Positions 46,491 through 60,519 of a stretch of 64,000 bases of DNA are shown here, piece by piece. The notes under the pieces are model-generated. The model did no database searches and was not told where the DNA came from. It was given only the letters and a program-made list of their open reading frames with translations. Position 1 is the first letter of the stretch. Each line of letters opens with the position of its first letter. A program made the position numbers and the translations under genes. Source of the stretch: Amoebidium appalachense (lineage: Eukaryota > Ichthyosporea); NCBI GenBank assembly GCA_963693365.1, contig CAVNZM010000016.1, positions 3,100,001-3,164,000 on the forward strand, given 5' to 3'.

Positions 46491-46894
46491 ATTCTGTGTG
46501 TTTGTGTAGGCTGCCCTTGTGTTTCGGTGTGTATATGTGTCTACACTTGCATGTGTGTGTGCGCACGCACGTGCGTTTGTTCCTGTGTGCATGAGCGTGT
46601 GTGTGCGCCCTCGCAAAAGGGGACGGGAGGAGGGACAGGGGAAGGGGGAGGGGGGGGGGGGTGGGGGGGGGGGGGGGGGGGGGGAGGGGGGGGGAGGGAG
46701 TGGGTGAAACAGGGGAGTTTGCACGACCTTGCTTGTTGGCGGGGCCACAAGAACTGTGCTTGTGACCAACCCAGCATAGCGCCCACCCTCAGGGCTGAGG
46801 GGCTGCGCCGCATGCACGATGGGCTCCTCCTCGAACCGAACACTCTTGCGTGGTCTCTGCACTCCGTGTCATTATTGTGCACCCGCTTAACCCT

Positions 46895-46938
<44 letters not shown>

Positions 46939-47191
46939 TTCCTCTCCCCCCCCTCCCTGCCACCACCACCACCACCACCACCCACCCGCCCAAACCCCCA
47001 ACCCCTCACCCCTTTCTAGCCCTCCGAATCAACTCTTTTTCCCTCGGTTGCCACACACAGCACGAGTTCGGCACATGAACACACACCATTTACTGCCCCC
47101 ATTTTCCCTCCTTCCGTTGGCTTCCCGCCCTTCCTTTTTTCACGCCAGCCCGCACATTTTAAGTAGGCAAACATAAAGAGCTTTACCCTTC

Positions 47192-47236
<45 letters not shown>

Positions 47237-47716
47237 ATCCTCCCCTCCCCACTGGCGTCCCTCCCCTCCCCCCTCCCAACCCCCCCTCTCTGCCTAATTT
47301 TATACCCCCCTCCTCCCGGCCCCGGTCCCCGCAGCCTCCTCCCCCCCCCCCTCCCCCCTTCCCCCCCCCCCTTCCCCCCCCCCCCTCCCCCCCCCTCTCG
47401 CCCCCCTCCCCACCTCCCCCAAACACACACACAAAAACACCAACCCTCCCGAAGAAAAGAAAATCGTTCACACACCTTCTGTGCTGGGCCCTCCTCCGTG
47501 GGACTTGCGGGGTGTTTGTTCTGATTTGTCTGGGGCACAGCAGCCTGCATGGCGTTGAATGCCGTGATGCCAGCCACATCGTCAGCAGCTGCAACACAAA
47601 CAATGAATGAATGAGTGGCCCGTCACCACCGTGCTCCCCCCAAAAAACGATTTTTCCCCCCTTCAGCCCTTCCCCCCCCCCCCCCCCTCAAAAAAAAAAA
47701 AAAAAAAAAAACCCAG

Positions 47717-47753
<37 letters not shown>

Positions 47754-48632
47754 ACCACCACCACCACCACCACACACACACACACAGACACACACACTCA
47801 CAAACACCTCCCGGGGTCAAATAAAACACAGATAAACACAGACAAACGGGCACGAACGCGCAGCCAAACAAACAAAAAAGAAAGAAGGAAAGAAAGAAAG
47901 AAAGAAAGAACAACAACAAAAAGAATAACTGATAACAATGTACATGATCCCCTGCCCAGGGCGATCTCCACCCATTCCCCCTTCCCCGGGTTTCCTCCCT
48001 TCCCTTCTCCTTCTCCCTCCCCCCCCCCCCCCCCCCCCACAAACATACACACACACACACACACACACACATACACACACACACACACAAAACACCCGCA
48101 CATACGCATACACACACACACACACACACACACCCGCACTCACAAAACACACACGCACACACACCTGGGGGTGCCGTATGCAGCACATAGGTGCGGGTGG
48201 ATGCCCCAAACCGCAGCATGCTGCCCTCTGCACCTTCAAAGGTCAGCACAGCCCCCCCCCCCCCCCCCCACTTCTCCCCTCCCACACCACCACACACTCA
48301 CCCCCCCCCCCCCTCCCCCTCCCCCCCCCCTCCCCACACACACACCCCACCACCACCCACCCACCCCACTCTTTTTTGGGAGCACCAAGGCTTAATACCC
48401 ACCGGCCACTGGAGTCAGCTGGTTTGGGTCGAGTCGGCGTGGGCCAAGGAAAGTGCCGTGAGCTGATTGGAAAATGTCAGTGACATGTAAACGCCAAAAG
48501 GTGGATAGATTGTATTACAGATCACGAAGAACATATTAACGGGCGGACAATAGAATGCAGATGTGGAAGAGCATGCACAAAGAGTATCCATAAGCAGAGC
48601 ACATCCTCAGAAGGGGGCAAAAGTCATCCAGA

Positions 48633-48705
<73 letters not shown>

Positions 48706-49027
48706 TGAATAAAGGTGTGGGTGTGTGGGTGTTTGTGGCAGGAGAGGGAGGGGGGGGGGGGGGGGGGGGGGGGGGGATGCTCACTGCTGCCCAAGTCCGA
48801 GAGAAATGCTCTCTCTGCTGCTGAATGGTACACCAATGCTGCATGCTGGCGGGATGCTAGCCCAACCCCAACCAGAGTTGAAAATAGAACATTTACACTA
48901 AGCTAGGCAGGCACAAACCACCACTGCATATTCAGGTGCTGAGTGCATGGGCCAAATTCCTACATCCAGCAAAAAGAATTGACATTTATCTTCCAGCCCC
49001 TCCCCCCCCTCCTCCCCCCAAAAACCC

Positions 49028-49061
<34 letters not shown>

Positions 49062-49159
49062 GCCCGCCCTTCTACCCCTCTCCCTGAACGCATCCGAAAC
49101 ACCCACCCACCGCACACACGCATGCACACACGCACACACACACACATACAATGACATAA

Positions 49160-49194
<35 letters not shown>

Positions 49195-49199
49195 CACAT

Positions 49200-49243
<44 letters not shown>

Positions 49244-49564
49244 ACACACACACACACCTGAGGGGTGGGCCAAGATCACCTGACACGTATCCTCATTACG
49301 TCCAAACACAAGCGCCGGCCGCCCCTCCAACCCGACCTGCCACCCGAATTCCCGTTTGTTTACTCCCGCCCTTCCCCTACCCACTCCCCTCCCCTCTTCC
49401 ATATGTGCCTTCCCCCTTCCCTCCCCCCACCCCCCCTCTCCACACACTCACACACACACACACACACATACACATACAATCCACCCCCCCCACCCGCCAC
49501 ACAAACACAATCCACAACCAAACACGGGTATGTGTGCAGCCCCCGCCCCATCCTCAAAACCCCC

Positions 49565-49600
<36 letters not shown>

Positions 49601-49836
49601 CCCCACCCAATCTCTCCCCTCCCCGCCCTCCCTCGTCCCCTCCCCGTCCCCCCCCTCCCCCCCGGGCCCCAGGTCACAGGCATGTGTGCCCCCACCTTCT
49701 GAACCAAAGCATCGTCCTTTTGCACGTCCAGATGCCACCCGGCAGGAAACTCCCCAGCCCTGTTAACCGCGTGATCAGGCTATATATATACCCCAACCCA
49801 TCTCACCTACAAGCACACAGGTCACACACTCACCGA

Positions 49837-49878
<42 letters not shown>

Positions 49879-49883
49879 CTGTC

Positions 49884-49917
<34 letters not shown>

Positions 49918-50105
49918 CCTCTCTCACACTCTCTCTCGCCCCCCCTCCCCCCCTCCCCCTCCCCCCCCCTCCCCCCCCCCCCCCCAACCCAACCACCCGC
50001 CTTCCCTCCCTCCCTTCCTCGCTCACTCACTCACTCCCTTCCTCGCACACACACACATATACGCACTACACACTGTCAGACACACATCCACACACGCACA
50101 GATAC

Positions 50106-50153
<48 letters not shown>

Positions 50154-50263
50154 ACAAAACACACTCAAACACACATACACACACACACACACACCACCCT
50201 CTCCCCTTTCCTTTAGACTGCAGGCTCAAACTCTTACCAGGCTGGAGGCTGATAGGTTGCCAT
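45179..50263 (-). CDS. PPP1R8: NIPP1 homologue: FHA-domain nuclear inhibitor of PP1
   Basis: Nuclear scaffold that binds protein phosphatase 1 and phosphorylated splicing or chromatin partners through an FHA domain (family knowledge). Ten exons, all phases consistent, 304 aa: 50263-50238, 49759-49696, 49336-49258, 48856-48785, 48462-48403, 48227-48165, 47588-47476, 46856-46728, 46141-46023, 45368-45179. The start codon precedes [19 protein letters not shown], matching the family N-terminus. FHA signatures are in order: FGRN (41-44), [10 protein letters not shown] from 58, STHGTFLG from 80, FGASTR from 107. Then ITAFNAMQA, the PP1-docking KSVRF (163-167, an RVxF motif), [11 protein letters not shown] near 203, and the family's C-terminal block KRKYAKEAW (284-292). 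The 351-residue human protein is slightly longer. No disruption was found. Introns hold poly-C and CA arrays, and two donors start directly on (GT)n. Confidence 0.92.
45858..46022. repeat. 33-bp minisatellite, 5 copies
   Basis: The unit AGACAAGCACGAATTAATTG followed by CAGTGCACACACC repeats exactly every 33 bp in the last NIPP1 intron. On the coding strand the first copy begins at the donor GTGTGTGCACTG, so the repeat includes the splice donor sequence. Confidence 0.93.
46198..46283. repeat. TATATA/TGTATA-rich microsatellite
   Basis: Alternating TA with GT and CA interruptions inside a NIPP1 intron. It could form cruciform or unwound DNA. Confidence 0.85.
47197..47414. repeat. Poly-C / C-rich block in a NIPP1 intron
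   Basis: A C run of about 45 bases (47192-47236) and C-rich DNA with scattered T/G follow exon 47588-47476 on the coding strand, where it reads as poly-G. Confidence 0.85.
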
Positions 50264-50359
50264 AAGACCGTGCTGCTACCTGGGAACACAGGAAGTCAGC
50301 AGGTAGAACCCAAAAGTAATTAGGGGGGGGAGGGGTTCCGGAAGGAGCGAAAAAGCCAG

Positions 50360-51220
<861 letters not shown>

Positions 51221-53138
51221 TGAGGGGATGGAGGGTGGGCTGAGGGAGGGGTGGAAGAAAGCGAGGAGGGGGAGGTGGGGGGCAGGAGCCAGGGGGGGGG
51301 GAGGGGGCGGGGGGAGTGGGGGCGGAATGGGGGTTGAGAGGACGGAGTTAGTCAAGCAGCAAATCATGATTGGGGCGATCCCAACCCCGGGATAGGCTCA
51401 AACTCCAATTGAATCTCGCAATTTCATCCCTCTATCCCTTTATACCACGTTATCCTATGGCACCTAATCCCTGCCTTTTCTTTTCCCCCTTCACTCCCCT
51501 CTCCCCGCCCTCTCCCAGGCTTCCCGTCTCCCCCCCCCCCCCCCCCCCTCCCCCCTACTCCCCTCCTCCCCCCCCCCCCCCCCCCCCTCCCCCCCCCCCC
51601 CAACCCCCCAACCCCCCCGCCGCCGCCCTTCCCACCCTATCAAACCTGTAGGCTCCCCTTCCCTCGTCCCCCTCCCCTCTGGACGAATCATTTCCACACC
51701 TATCAACTTGTGCTCGGCTGCACCAACCACCGCTGATCAGGATGTGGACGGTGAAAACAATCGTTCCCCGGGATCCCAAAGTGTTATGGTACTGGCGAAG
51801 TCCAAGATCTCAGCTCAGAGGAGTGCAATCGCAGTTAGTTGGAGCGCAACAATTGGCTCAATCATTAGCATTCCAACCAATCACAAATGTAATATTCACC
51901 CATTGATGAGCCAGATCTACACCACAGAATTAGACCAATGATCAAGCGTCATTGCTTTTTGCCCTAGTTCAAAAGAGGCGCTTAGATCGGTAAAATTATA
52001 TATAGTCTATAGTTCAATGGGTGCGGTGCATCGACGAAAAGTCTGACGTCGCACTACATTCCAGAAATTAAAGGGATATGATTGGTGCGGGGGCTCGACG
52101 AAAAATCTCCTGGCCGCAGCCACGGCTAGTATAGACTAATGCGAGGCGGGCCGGGGCCGGATGGCACATTGCAAGCCTGAAGGGTCAAGTGCGCCCGCGC
52201 GGGCCGGGATCCGCGGATGCGCCACCGTCACCCATTGAGCCTCACGTGTAATCCGCAATTTTCATGGAACATTTTTTAATCTCAGAATCAATCATGCACA
52301 TACATCGAACTGGTTCGAGCATAACTTCGAAACAGGATAACTTTAATTTAACACCTGTAATATAACTTCACTTTTTCGTATAATGTAACTTCTATTGAAT
52401 GTATTGAGTTAGAACAGTTCAATAGTACTAAGTCACCTTTCAATATTGTTTCGTATGTTTCAAAAAAAAAAAAAAGATGTTTCGGAAGTTGTGCAGTGGC
52501 GTTGTAATTTTTGTTTCCATCACCGCTGGTGCCACTTTTGTGCCGAACTTTTTAATCGCAAGCATGTTGATAGATGTGAGTTTTATGTCGCGTTTTACCT
52601 CTTTCCCTACGAGTGTCTGCTACACTGGCTGGCAATGTGACCACTTTAGACTTTTTATTGAATTCTGTTGGTCGTCACATTGAGTATTTATATGATTTTC
52701 ACACAGTGTTCAGGTATCTCAGTATGCACTTGTTACTGGATAACTCGTGAAGTTTTTATCGTCTTCTCAGTATGCCGTGTATACTTGCATATCTTTCCGT
52801 CGAATAAATCCAGTCAAAAGAAAATGTTTCGGAGCCCCTTGACATATCTTTGGTCTGGGTGTACGTTCACCGGATAGAATAGCCAATGTCAATTGGTTTC
52901 ACGTCACCGTAATATATTGCCGGCGTCAAATGATTCCTAATAATAGCTCAAAGTCAGAATTGGAATGAGAAAAAAACTAATACATAAGCAGTTTGCGCCC
53001 GTCATTCTATTTATGTTTCCGATATCAAATAACCACATGCCGGGAATATCTAGTTTTTCTGAAGCGTTATTCTCTTCAAGAACTCCACACGTTTTTTGAT
53101 ATCCCTCTCAGGAATTTGTGGTGGTATGCCAGGATTGT
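51221..53138. other. Intergenic region between divergent NIPP1 and lectin-like genes
   Basis: C-rich patches at 51530-51625; from 51700 on it is unique, microsatellite-free sequence. No gene, tRNA or transposon was recognised. The ORF of about 68 codons at 52477-52683 has no family resemblance. Confidence 0.5.
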
Positions 53139-53182
53139 CCAATCAGCCACAGAGTGCTTCTCTGATTGGGCTCCTTTATAGG
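53139..53182 (+). promoter_or_regulatory. Candidate promoter of the lectin-like gene
   Basis: CCAATCAG at 53139-53146, a second inverted CCAAT (ATTGG, 53165-53169) and a TATA-like TTTATAGG at 53175-53182. If transcription starts about 30 bp later, the 5' leader is about 180 nt. This is a motif-based guess. Confidence 0.35.
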
Positions 53183-53390
53183 GGAGTGTAGGGGGTTTCA
53201 AATGCGACCGCTTTGCACCCTCTCACTGGGCTTGTCACTCTTACGCCAACTTTACTTTCTCTCTGTCATCCTCTCGCACCCAAATTCGTTCCAAGTCTCT
53301 CAAAGCCCTGGTGTGAGAAGGAAACCTTGGACGGACACAAAACCATCAACGAAATTCAACCTCAACCATCCAAAGTAATCAATTTCAAAC

Positions 53391-54180
53391 ATGTCTTTCC
53401 GTAACGTTTTCGTGCTGGCTGCCCTCGCGGCTCTGGCCTCTGCCCGGGCCACAACAGAGGAGGAGGTGAGTTTCACTGGTTATGGGGTGCTAGAGGAAAA
53501 AAACGAATACCGAGGTCGTGTCAGTGGTTTGGAGAAGGCAAGCAATTATCGGTTGGCCGTGGGGCGTATTAAGTGTGGGTGTCAGGAGACACGTGTGCAT
53601 ACAAAATTTGTGCGACGGGAAGGACCTATTCGAAATTCGCGACATGCACCACACTATGCGAAGGTGTTGTGCTCGACTTATGAACATGTAAAACTAATAA
53701 GCCTATTGAATGAATTAAACCGTTATGCATGTGGACGTTCACTGTAACTCTCAATTATGTGTATGACGTAAGTTTGGTGATTATTGTAACACAGGCGGCG
53801 TAGAGGAATATCTTCTGCTACCCGACCGATTTGCTTTTCTTTTTTTACACGAGTACCGACTGCCATATCATTTTGTATGCCAGAGAGACTGTATAGAGCT
53901 TACCACGTTTACCACGTCCATATGTGTGCCTTGGGCAGGTTGTGGGTGCCCAGATAATGCCAGGCAGACCCAAAGTGGCAGTTTCATTGATTGTTATTTC
54001 TTGCGATCCCACCACATTTTTATTTAGACTGGAGGCGCGCATATGCAGACGGGGCCGTGCGTACAGGATACGCGTTTGATGTGTGTGTTTGGCCATGTGA
54101 TAGCGGAGGCATCTGGGAATGGGGAGCTTGTCAGAGGGTTGATGCTTTTTGCTCCCGGGTGAGGCTTAACATGCCCCCCT

Positions 54181-54212
<32 letters not shown>

Positions 54213-56472
54213 CATCCGCGCACATCCACGCACGTGTGCGATGACAGCAAACTGTTTCGAGCCGTAAAGAAACGTGGCACTCAAACACATAAAAAGGCTC
54301 CAGAACAACCCAACTGTAAAATAGCCAGACTCTGCCGAGGTTCCTGTACAGTTCCACCTGTGAGCAAGCAGTGCTGACGGGTAGTGTTGCAGGTTGCCAT
54401 CCACCGTGAGAACCGCCAGGTCGACATGATGGATATGAGCCTGCTGCAGGACTTGAACACTGGCGGTGGGTTCCTCCGCATCCAGTTAGCATGGTGTGCT
54501 TTCTGCCTAGGGTTGGTGGTGGGAGACGTGCATGGCCGCCCCTATCTCCCACATTTTGTCTAATTGTTGGAAAAATATCTAGTGCTGGATGTGCCTAATT
54601 CACCATGGTACTTAGACCGTGGGGGTTATGTGGCATGTCTTAGCACCAGTCATTCATTTCAAAGACGGCTGCTTTATTTATATTTTTTTAAACCATATTC
54701 AAGGTCAGAACCAATCTTGTCGTATCAACCTTCCTCCCACGTGCCCTCACCAGCATAATTCTAACACACGTATCAAACCCCGTGCAGCTGCCACGCTGAA
54801 CCCCCTCGGTGCCGCGCCCGCGCCCGCCCCCGTCTCTGACCCAATCCTTGCCGCCCCTGCCATGCCTGTCACCGACCCCTTGGCCGCTGCCGCTCCTGCT
54901 GCTGCCCCGGCCGTGCCAGTATCCGCCCCACTCACCGACCCCTCCCTGTCTGCTCCCCCAACAACCGACATAAGTGCAGGGGTACCCTCTGTCGGTGCCA
55001 CGGCCCCTCTTGGCGGTGCGGCGCCTCTTGGCAGCACCACCGGTGCAGCTGCTCCGGCTGCCCCCGCTGCCCCCGTCAACAAGGGTGCAGTGCGGGCAAT
55101 GCAGCGCGGGCCACTGGCCAGCCTCGACCACAAGGTGGCCAAGCCCCTCGCAGGCGCACGTACCATTGGAACGAGCACACCAGGTGGGTGCAGGTGACTG
55201 TTGTGTGTGAATATCTGGGTGCCAATTCTAACGCGTATGTGTTATGCGCAGGTGACCTTTCTGACGGACAGGTGTCTGGCGTTGCCGACTACGTTGCCAA
55301 GTATCCCAAAGGTATGTGTCTCCCCGATCAAAACCCAAGAGAATAAGTATGTGCAGGGAGGAGGTAGTGTAACATGGGGTATTGTACATGCCAAGCTCTG
55401 ACGTGGTGTGTGTGTGGTGTAGAAAGGGGGTGGTGCTGACTGGGACCTTTTTGCTGCAGCTGCCATGAAGGAGGACGACACCTGGACCACGGGCACCACA
55501 GACACCGTCGTGCTCACCAACTCATGTGGCCACAAGGTACGGCTTGGTGCTGCAAGGCATATTTTCCTTTCTCCCCCCCCCCCCCCCCCCCCCCCCCCTC
55601 CCCCACCCCATTTTTGGTTTGTTTTTATAACTATTAGCCATGATGCATCGGTTACTACCACCCCATGTTTCCCAACCATTTGCACGACAAAACAACAGAG
55701 TGATTTTCCAGTGCTTTCCAATTGCTGATTTTAAATGCTCGATTCCTTCTTTAGTTCGTTTTCTCTCCGTTCCCCCTGCCAGTAGATGTAGTTCGTGAAG
55801 TTCGTGGCGTGTATGTGTGTGCGTGTGCATGTGCGGTGTGTGTGTCACACCGTGTTTTGTGCTCTCGTAAGCACACACAGAGTCAAGTAACTCTGGTGTG
55901 TGCACACTTATCCCATGGATACCCACTGACGCATGCTTCCAGCTCGTTCTTGGTGCCGACTCCAATGTGCGCATTGTGGATCCTGCCGGCGGTCTGGACA
56001 TCTACTCCCTCAACACCGCCGGTGTCTTCCCCGGTGGCGCCCACCTTGTGGTGAGTATCGCATGTGTGCTAATTATCCATCTTTTGCGGAGAGGGCGGGA
56101 GGTGGGAGGGGGGGGAGCTAATGGTGAACTACCTGCAAGACTGTGCGCGTTATTAGTAGTAGTTATTGTGACAGATAGAGCATTTCGGGCCACTGTTCCC
56201 GTATACACTGACACCGGGGGTGTGCTTTGCAGTTCAAGAACGGCAAGATCCAGATGTACATTGCACGCCGCCGCACACGCATTGCCAAGGTGTCTCTGCC
56301 CGAGAACACCAACAAGGGCAAGATGGCCGTTTTGACCCGCCAAGGCATTCTGGCCGTGGTCGACGGCGCCGGCAGCGTCCTGTGGCAGAGCAAAACCCCC
56401 GTTTCTCCTGTGACTTGCAACGATGCGGCTCCCGCTGCCGCTGCTGCCCCAAGTAGCCGCACACAGCTGTAA
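53391..56472 (+). CDS. Secreted protein with Ala/Pro-rich linker and bulb-lectin-like domain
   Basis: Complete 7-exon gene, all phases consistent, 342 aa: 53391-53465, 54393-54465, 54788-55183, 55252-55311, 55460-55536, 55943-56050, 56233-56472. It begins with a signal peptide (FRNVFVLAALAALASARA), so the product should enter the secretory route. Residues of about 50-180 are a low-complexity Ala/Pro/Thr/Ser linker. Residues of about 200-325 carry two to three beta-prism-like repeats: WTTGTTDTVVLTNSCGHKL, VLGADSNVRIVDPAGGLDIY and MAVLTRQGILAVVDGAG followed by SVLWQ. These fit the B-lectin pattern of Leu-hydrophobic-x-Asp/Ser-x-Gly-Asn-hydrophobic strands ending in Leu-Trp. The mannose-binding QxDxNxVxY motif is not intact, so sugar binding is uncertain. 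No transmembrane segment or GPI signal is evident at the C-terminus. Confidence 0.8.
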
Positions 56473-56509
56473 ATGTTTGGTGAGAGGGGGAAGGGAGGTG
56501 TGTGTGTGT

Positions 56510-56540
<31 letters not shown>

Positions 56541-56870
56541 GGGGGGGGAGGATGGACTTTACCTCACCCGCATATAATTGACTAAGTCTGTTTGACGTAT
56601 GTATGGCTTGGGGCCTGGCAAACCCGCCCGGCAACAAGTACCCAAGCATGTCTGTTTTTTGTTGCTTGGTTTATAAGAATGTTTTGTTTCAACATGAACC
56701 AGTGGTTGGTGCTATACTGCCACGGTATATCTAGATCTATCACTGTGATTCTAGCGATTGCGGGACATGTTTTCAAGTTTCACTATTCTCATAATGTATA
56801 ACAGAGCCAAAACAAGCTCTGAGATATGATGTTTCAACAGAAATAATTCTATTTAACTATGTTGCATAAC

Positions 56871-56937
56871 AGGGCTTTCAGCCCTGCTTACCCCATGATC
56901 AAGTACTCCACCTAGGGCTCAGTAGTCACCTAGGTGG
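56871..56937. repeat. Pair of short inverted repeats
   Basis: AGGGCTTTCAGCCCT (56871-56885) is a hairpin with a 3-nt loop. CCACCTAGG (56908-56916) and CCTAGGTGG (56929-56937) are perfect 9-bp arms around a 12-nt loop. They lie about 400 bp after the lectin-like gene, so a role in 3' processing is only a guess. Confidence 0.6.
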
Positions 56938-57061
56938 GTACGACGGCCATGGTTACGGAAGCTGGGCTTCCCAACATGTGCACAAGTTCACAACCCGCAA
57001 GCAAATATGAACGAAGCAAAAATTTGGAATCTCGGACATTGGAAGAATGTGTGTTTGTGTG

Positions 57062-57109
<48 letters not shown>

Positions 57110-57261
57110 ATTCCTTGGCGTAGTGGCCACGGTATTCCGCATCCATAAGGGTTGGGAAGCTGAATGTGTGTAAAATCCATGTTTTATATGGTGGTCCTCG
57201 TCTGCGCTACCATTCGAGCCTCTCTGAGCATTCAGTGTTACTCTGCAAGCGTGCGGAGCGC

Positions 57262-57295
<34 letters not shown>

Positions 57296-57479
57296 CCCCA
57301 GCCGCTTTCTTGTCGATAACGCACGCCCGGCGGCTGCATTTACACACTGATCACATACTCAAGGCTGCCGGCACCCACACCTGCACACATACAGAATTCG
57401 AAACGTGCATGCTTTTTCGTGCGCACATCGTAACGTACTACACGCACCTAACATAATCCAAGCCGGAGGTATGTACGTG

Positions 57480-57760
57480 ACTGTACAAACATGTGCGCCC
57501 ACACACACACATACACACACACGTGCGCACTGTGACATGGATACGAACACACGGCACACACGCACGCACACACTCGCACACACATGCACACATACTGGCA
57601 CACGTGCACACGCACTGCACGCACACACACGTGCATGCCCGTGCATACACACGTGCATGCAAACACACACACAGTGTCACATGCTGGCACACGTGTAATC
57701 AAACACACACATATGTACACACACATGCACGCACACACATAAACGCACACTTGTGGCGCG

Positions 57761-57807
<47 letters not shown>

Positions 57808-57976
57808 CAGACACACACACACACACACACTTGAAACACACACGTTCACACACACATACTACGTTCACGCACACACATACACATGCACACGGGCACGTGC
57901 ACGCACACACACATGTACATGGCGCGCGAACACACACACACACACACACACGTGCACACATACACACACATTATAT

Positions 57977-58046
<70 letters not shown>

Positions 58047-58080
58047 GCACACACACTTGTACACACTGCACACACACACC
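57480..58080. repeat. Interrupted CA/CACG microsatellite
   Basis: About 600 bp of CA-rich DNA with ACGCAC, GTGCAT and CGCGCG interruptions. The purest parts are 57771-57805 and 57978-58042. Confidence 0.93.
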
Positions 58081-60387
58081 CACACGGTTGCAGGCACGCC
58101 CGCCCACCCGCCCGCACGCACGCCCACCCGCCCGCTTGCCCGGCCGCCGCGTATGCACGTACGCACGCACAGTGTCATGTTCATGCACAACACGGACACA
58201 CACGAAGGACCTTGTGGAAATTCAATAAAGCGGTGCTACACTGTTGCAGAACATGTGCATGTGCGCATGAACACCGGTCACTGAGACTGAATATATTTTT
58301 GAGTTAAATTCTAAATTCCTTTCATTATTTAAGTTTTCAATGCATGCATGTGTGTGTGTGTGTGTGTGTGTCACGTGTGTGTGTGTGTGTGTGGGTGGGT
58401 GGGGGAGGGGGGGGGGGGGGGGGGGGGGGGGGATGACACCATTTTTCGCTCAGTATATACATTTTGCTACTTTGTGCTGATAGCCGCATAATTGCTGGCT
58501 CTGATGCATTGAGGGGGTTCGGCGCAAAAAAATCTAGACACTTCAAACCGTGTAGTTACAAGCTCAAATACGGCAACATTGTATTCACCAGAGGTCACAT
58601 TGACTATACGAACACATACTTCGAATTCATTTACTGTACAAAGAGCAATCTAAGACCAATTTGTCCAGTCGCAAACCATTTGAGCTTTTAAGTATGCTGC
58701 AACAAGATGGAATAAAAACGAGATACCTCTGATAAAAACGCGAGCCCATGTGGAGGGGAACCAAACTGGTAAGTGATCAAAGCTGAGAAGGCAAAATAAA
58801 TAAATAAATAAATAAATAAATAAAGAACAAACTGGAAATAATAGAAAGGTGGCTTCCGAATTCAAACGACTACCAAAACAGCAGCGTTACACAAAGTTAA
58901 GTTCAAGTTAAAAAATTTACGCTGAAGTTAAACTTCTACTGTAGCTTTAGTGAAAATTTGTGCGTGATGTGTGTTGTGTGTGCAGATGCATGCTGTGTAG
59001 CAGTCTGCATATGATGTGTATCTTCACATGACATTGTGCGCCTGCTCTTATGTACAAGACGTGTGTGTGTGTCTGAGCATGTGTATACGTGCAGGCCAGT
59101 ATGTGTGTAATAACGCACGTGCTTGTGCTTGTAGACTAAGAACAGAGAACAGTGTGTGTGGAACGTGTTGATGTGTACGCACCATAGCCCGGGTTGTATG
59201 TCTCTTATTGTGCACATGCACGGTGTGCAAGTTGTGCATGCTGGAATGTATGCTCACATGCCTAACAAAATCTTCCAGCACGTGAACCCAACACACCATC
59301 TCCCAGACCCGGCATTTTAGCCATCACACGTACGGTAGCAGAGTGCCGTGTGGATCACTCAACCGATGTAACCCTCGGAGCCCACCACTAGTCTGCTCCT
59401 CGGCGTTGTCGGGTCAATGGCCCCAGTTTCCAGCTTTGCGCTGCACACACAGAGGTTGTCAGATTCCTGCCCCCCCCCCCCCCCCCCCCCCTATTTATTA
59501 TTATTATTATTATTATTATTTTTTTTTTTTTTTTGGGGGGGGGGGGGGGGGGTTAAGGGGGTTCCCTTTAGGTTTTCGGGCCGGGCCGGGTCAGAGGGAA
59601 TTCTAGCTATATGATTGGCCGGCTGCGCATCAGCTGCGCACCTTCGTTTTGCCCGCAGCAAGGTTCAGGTGCGCCATATTACAACAAAAAAGAAAAAGAA
59701 AAGAGAAAAAAAAAAGAATTAAAGAAGGGAATAATAATAATAATGTGTTAGGAAGAAAATTGCAGTTCATATCGTAATTTATATGCTGAACAAATGGCTT
59801 GACCCGGATGTGCTGGAATGGGGACAATTAATCGGCCTAAAAGAAACCCCCTTTAAGGTCACATTGCACACCCCAAACCATGATCGGTCCGGGAAAAACA
59901 ACAGCCAGGTAAAAGCGACCAAAAAAGTCTTTGGTTACCATATTTGGTCCGGATTGCGGCCACATGATTCGCGTGCGACTGGCTACCAACCAGAAAGCCT
60001 CTTCTGGCAAAGGGGTTACTAGTACTCTCATCAAAGTTTTCAAAATCGTTTCTTTTTCTTTTTTTTCTTGGAGATTTTGAATCCCGTCAAAGCCTCTGCT
60101 TACACATAAAGGACATGCACTTCAACAACACCCATGCAACAGATAGATCAGAGAATTTTTTTTAGAATTCCCTGGTAAGGTGTCTGGCAGTTCGGAACAG
60201 AGATGTCAAAAAAGAGACCCGCGGCAGGTAGGAACTGAAAAATGCTACATGGATCCTTGTGCACACAGTCGGCCGACAGTTGTCTAACACGTTTGGAAGC
60301 TTGCAAATGGTGTGCATGCAGCGTGGATGGTGGTTGTGGTTTTGGTCGTGTTGGTGGTGATGGTGTGTGCTAGCTCGAGCCCGTGCG

Positions 60388-60453
<66 letters not shown>

Positions 60454-60519
60454 GGGGGGGGTGGGGGTGGGGGGGTGGGGGTGGAGGGGGGGAGCAGGTC
60501 AAGGGCACCATGTGCGTAC

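Larger units (their letters stand above)
56473..60519. other. Intergenic region with CA arrays
   Basis: Poly-G (56524-56548), poly-C (57263-57293), CA-rich DNA (57496-58080), GT/poly-G (58348-58431), (AAAT)n (58796-58824), poly-C plus ATT repeats plus poly-T/poly-G (59468-59552), and GT/poly-G (60388-60480). The unique parts (56560-57060, 58440-59460, 59560-60370) show no recognisable gene. Confidence 0.55.

Noticed and set aside
53925-54070. Extra exon in the first intron of the lectin-like gene
   Set aside because: An acceptor-like GGGCAG exists at 53933-53938, but no matching donor before the TGA. Exons 53465 and 54393 already join in phase.
59783-60022. 79-codon plus-strand open frame
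   Set aside because: No family resemblance, no splice context and AT-rich codons. Probably chance.
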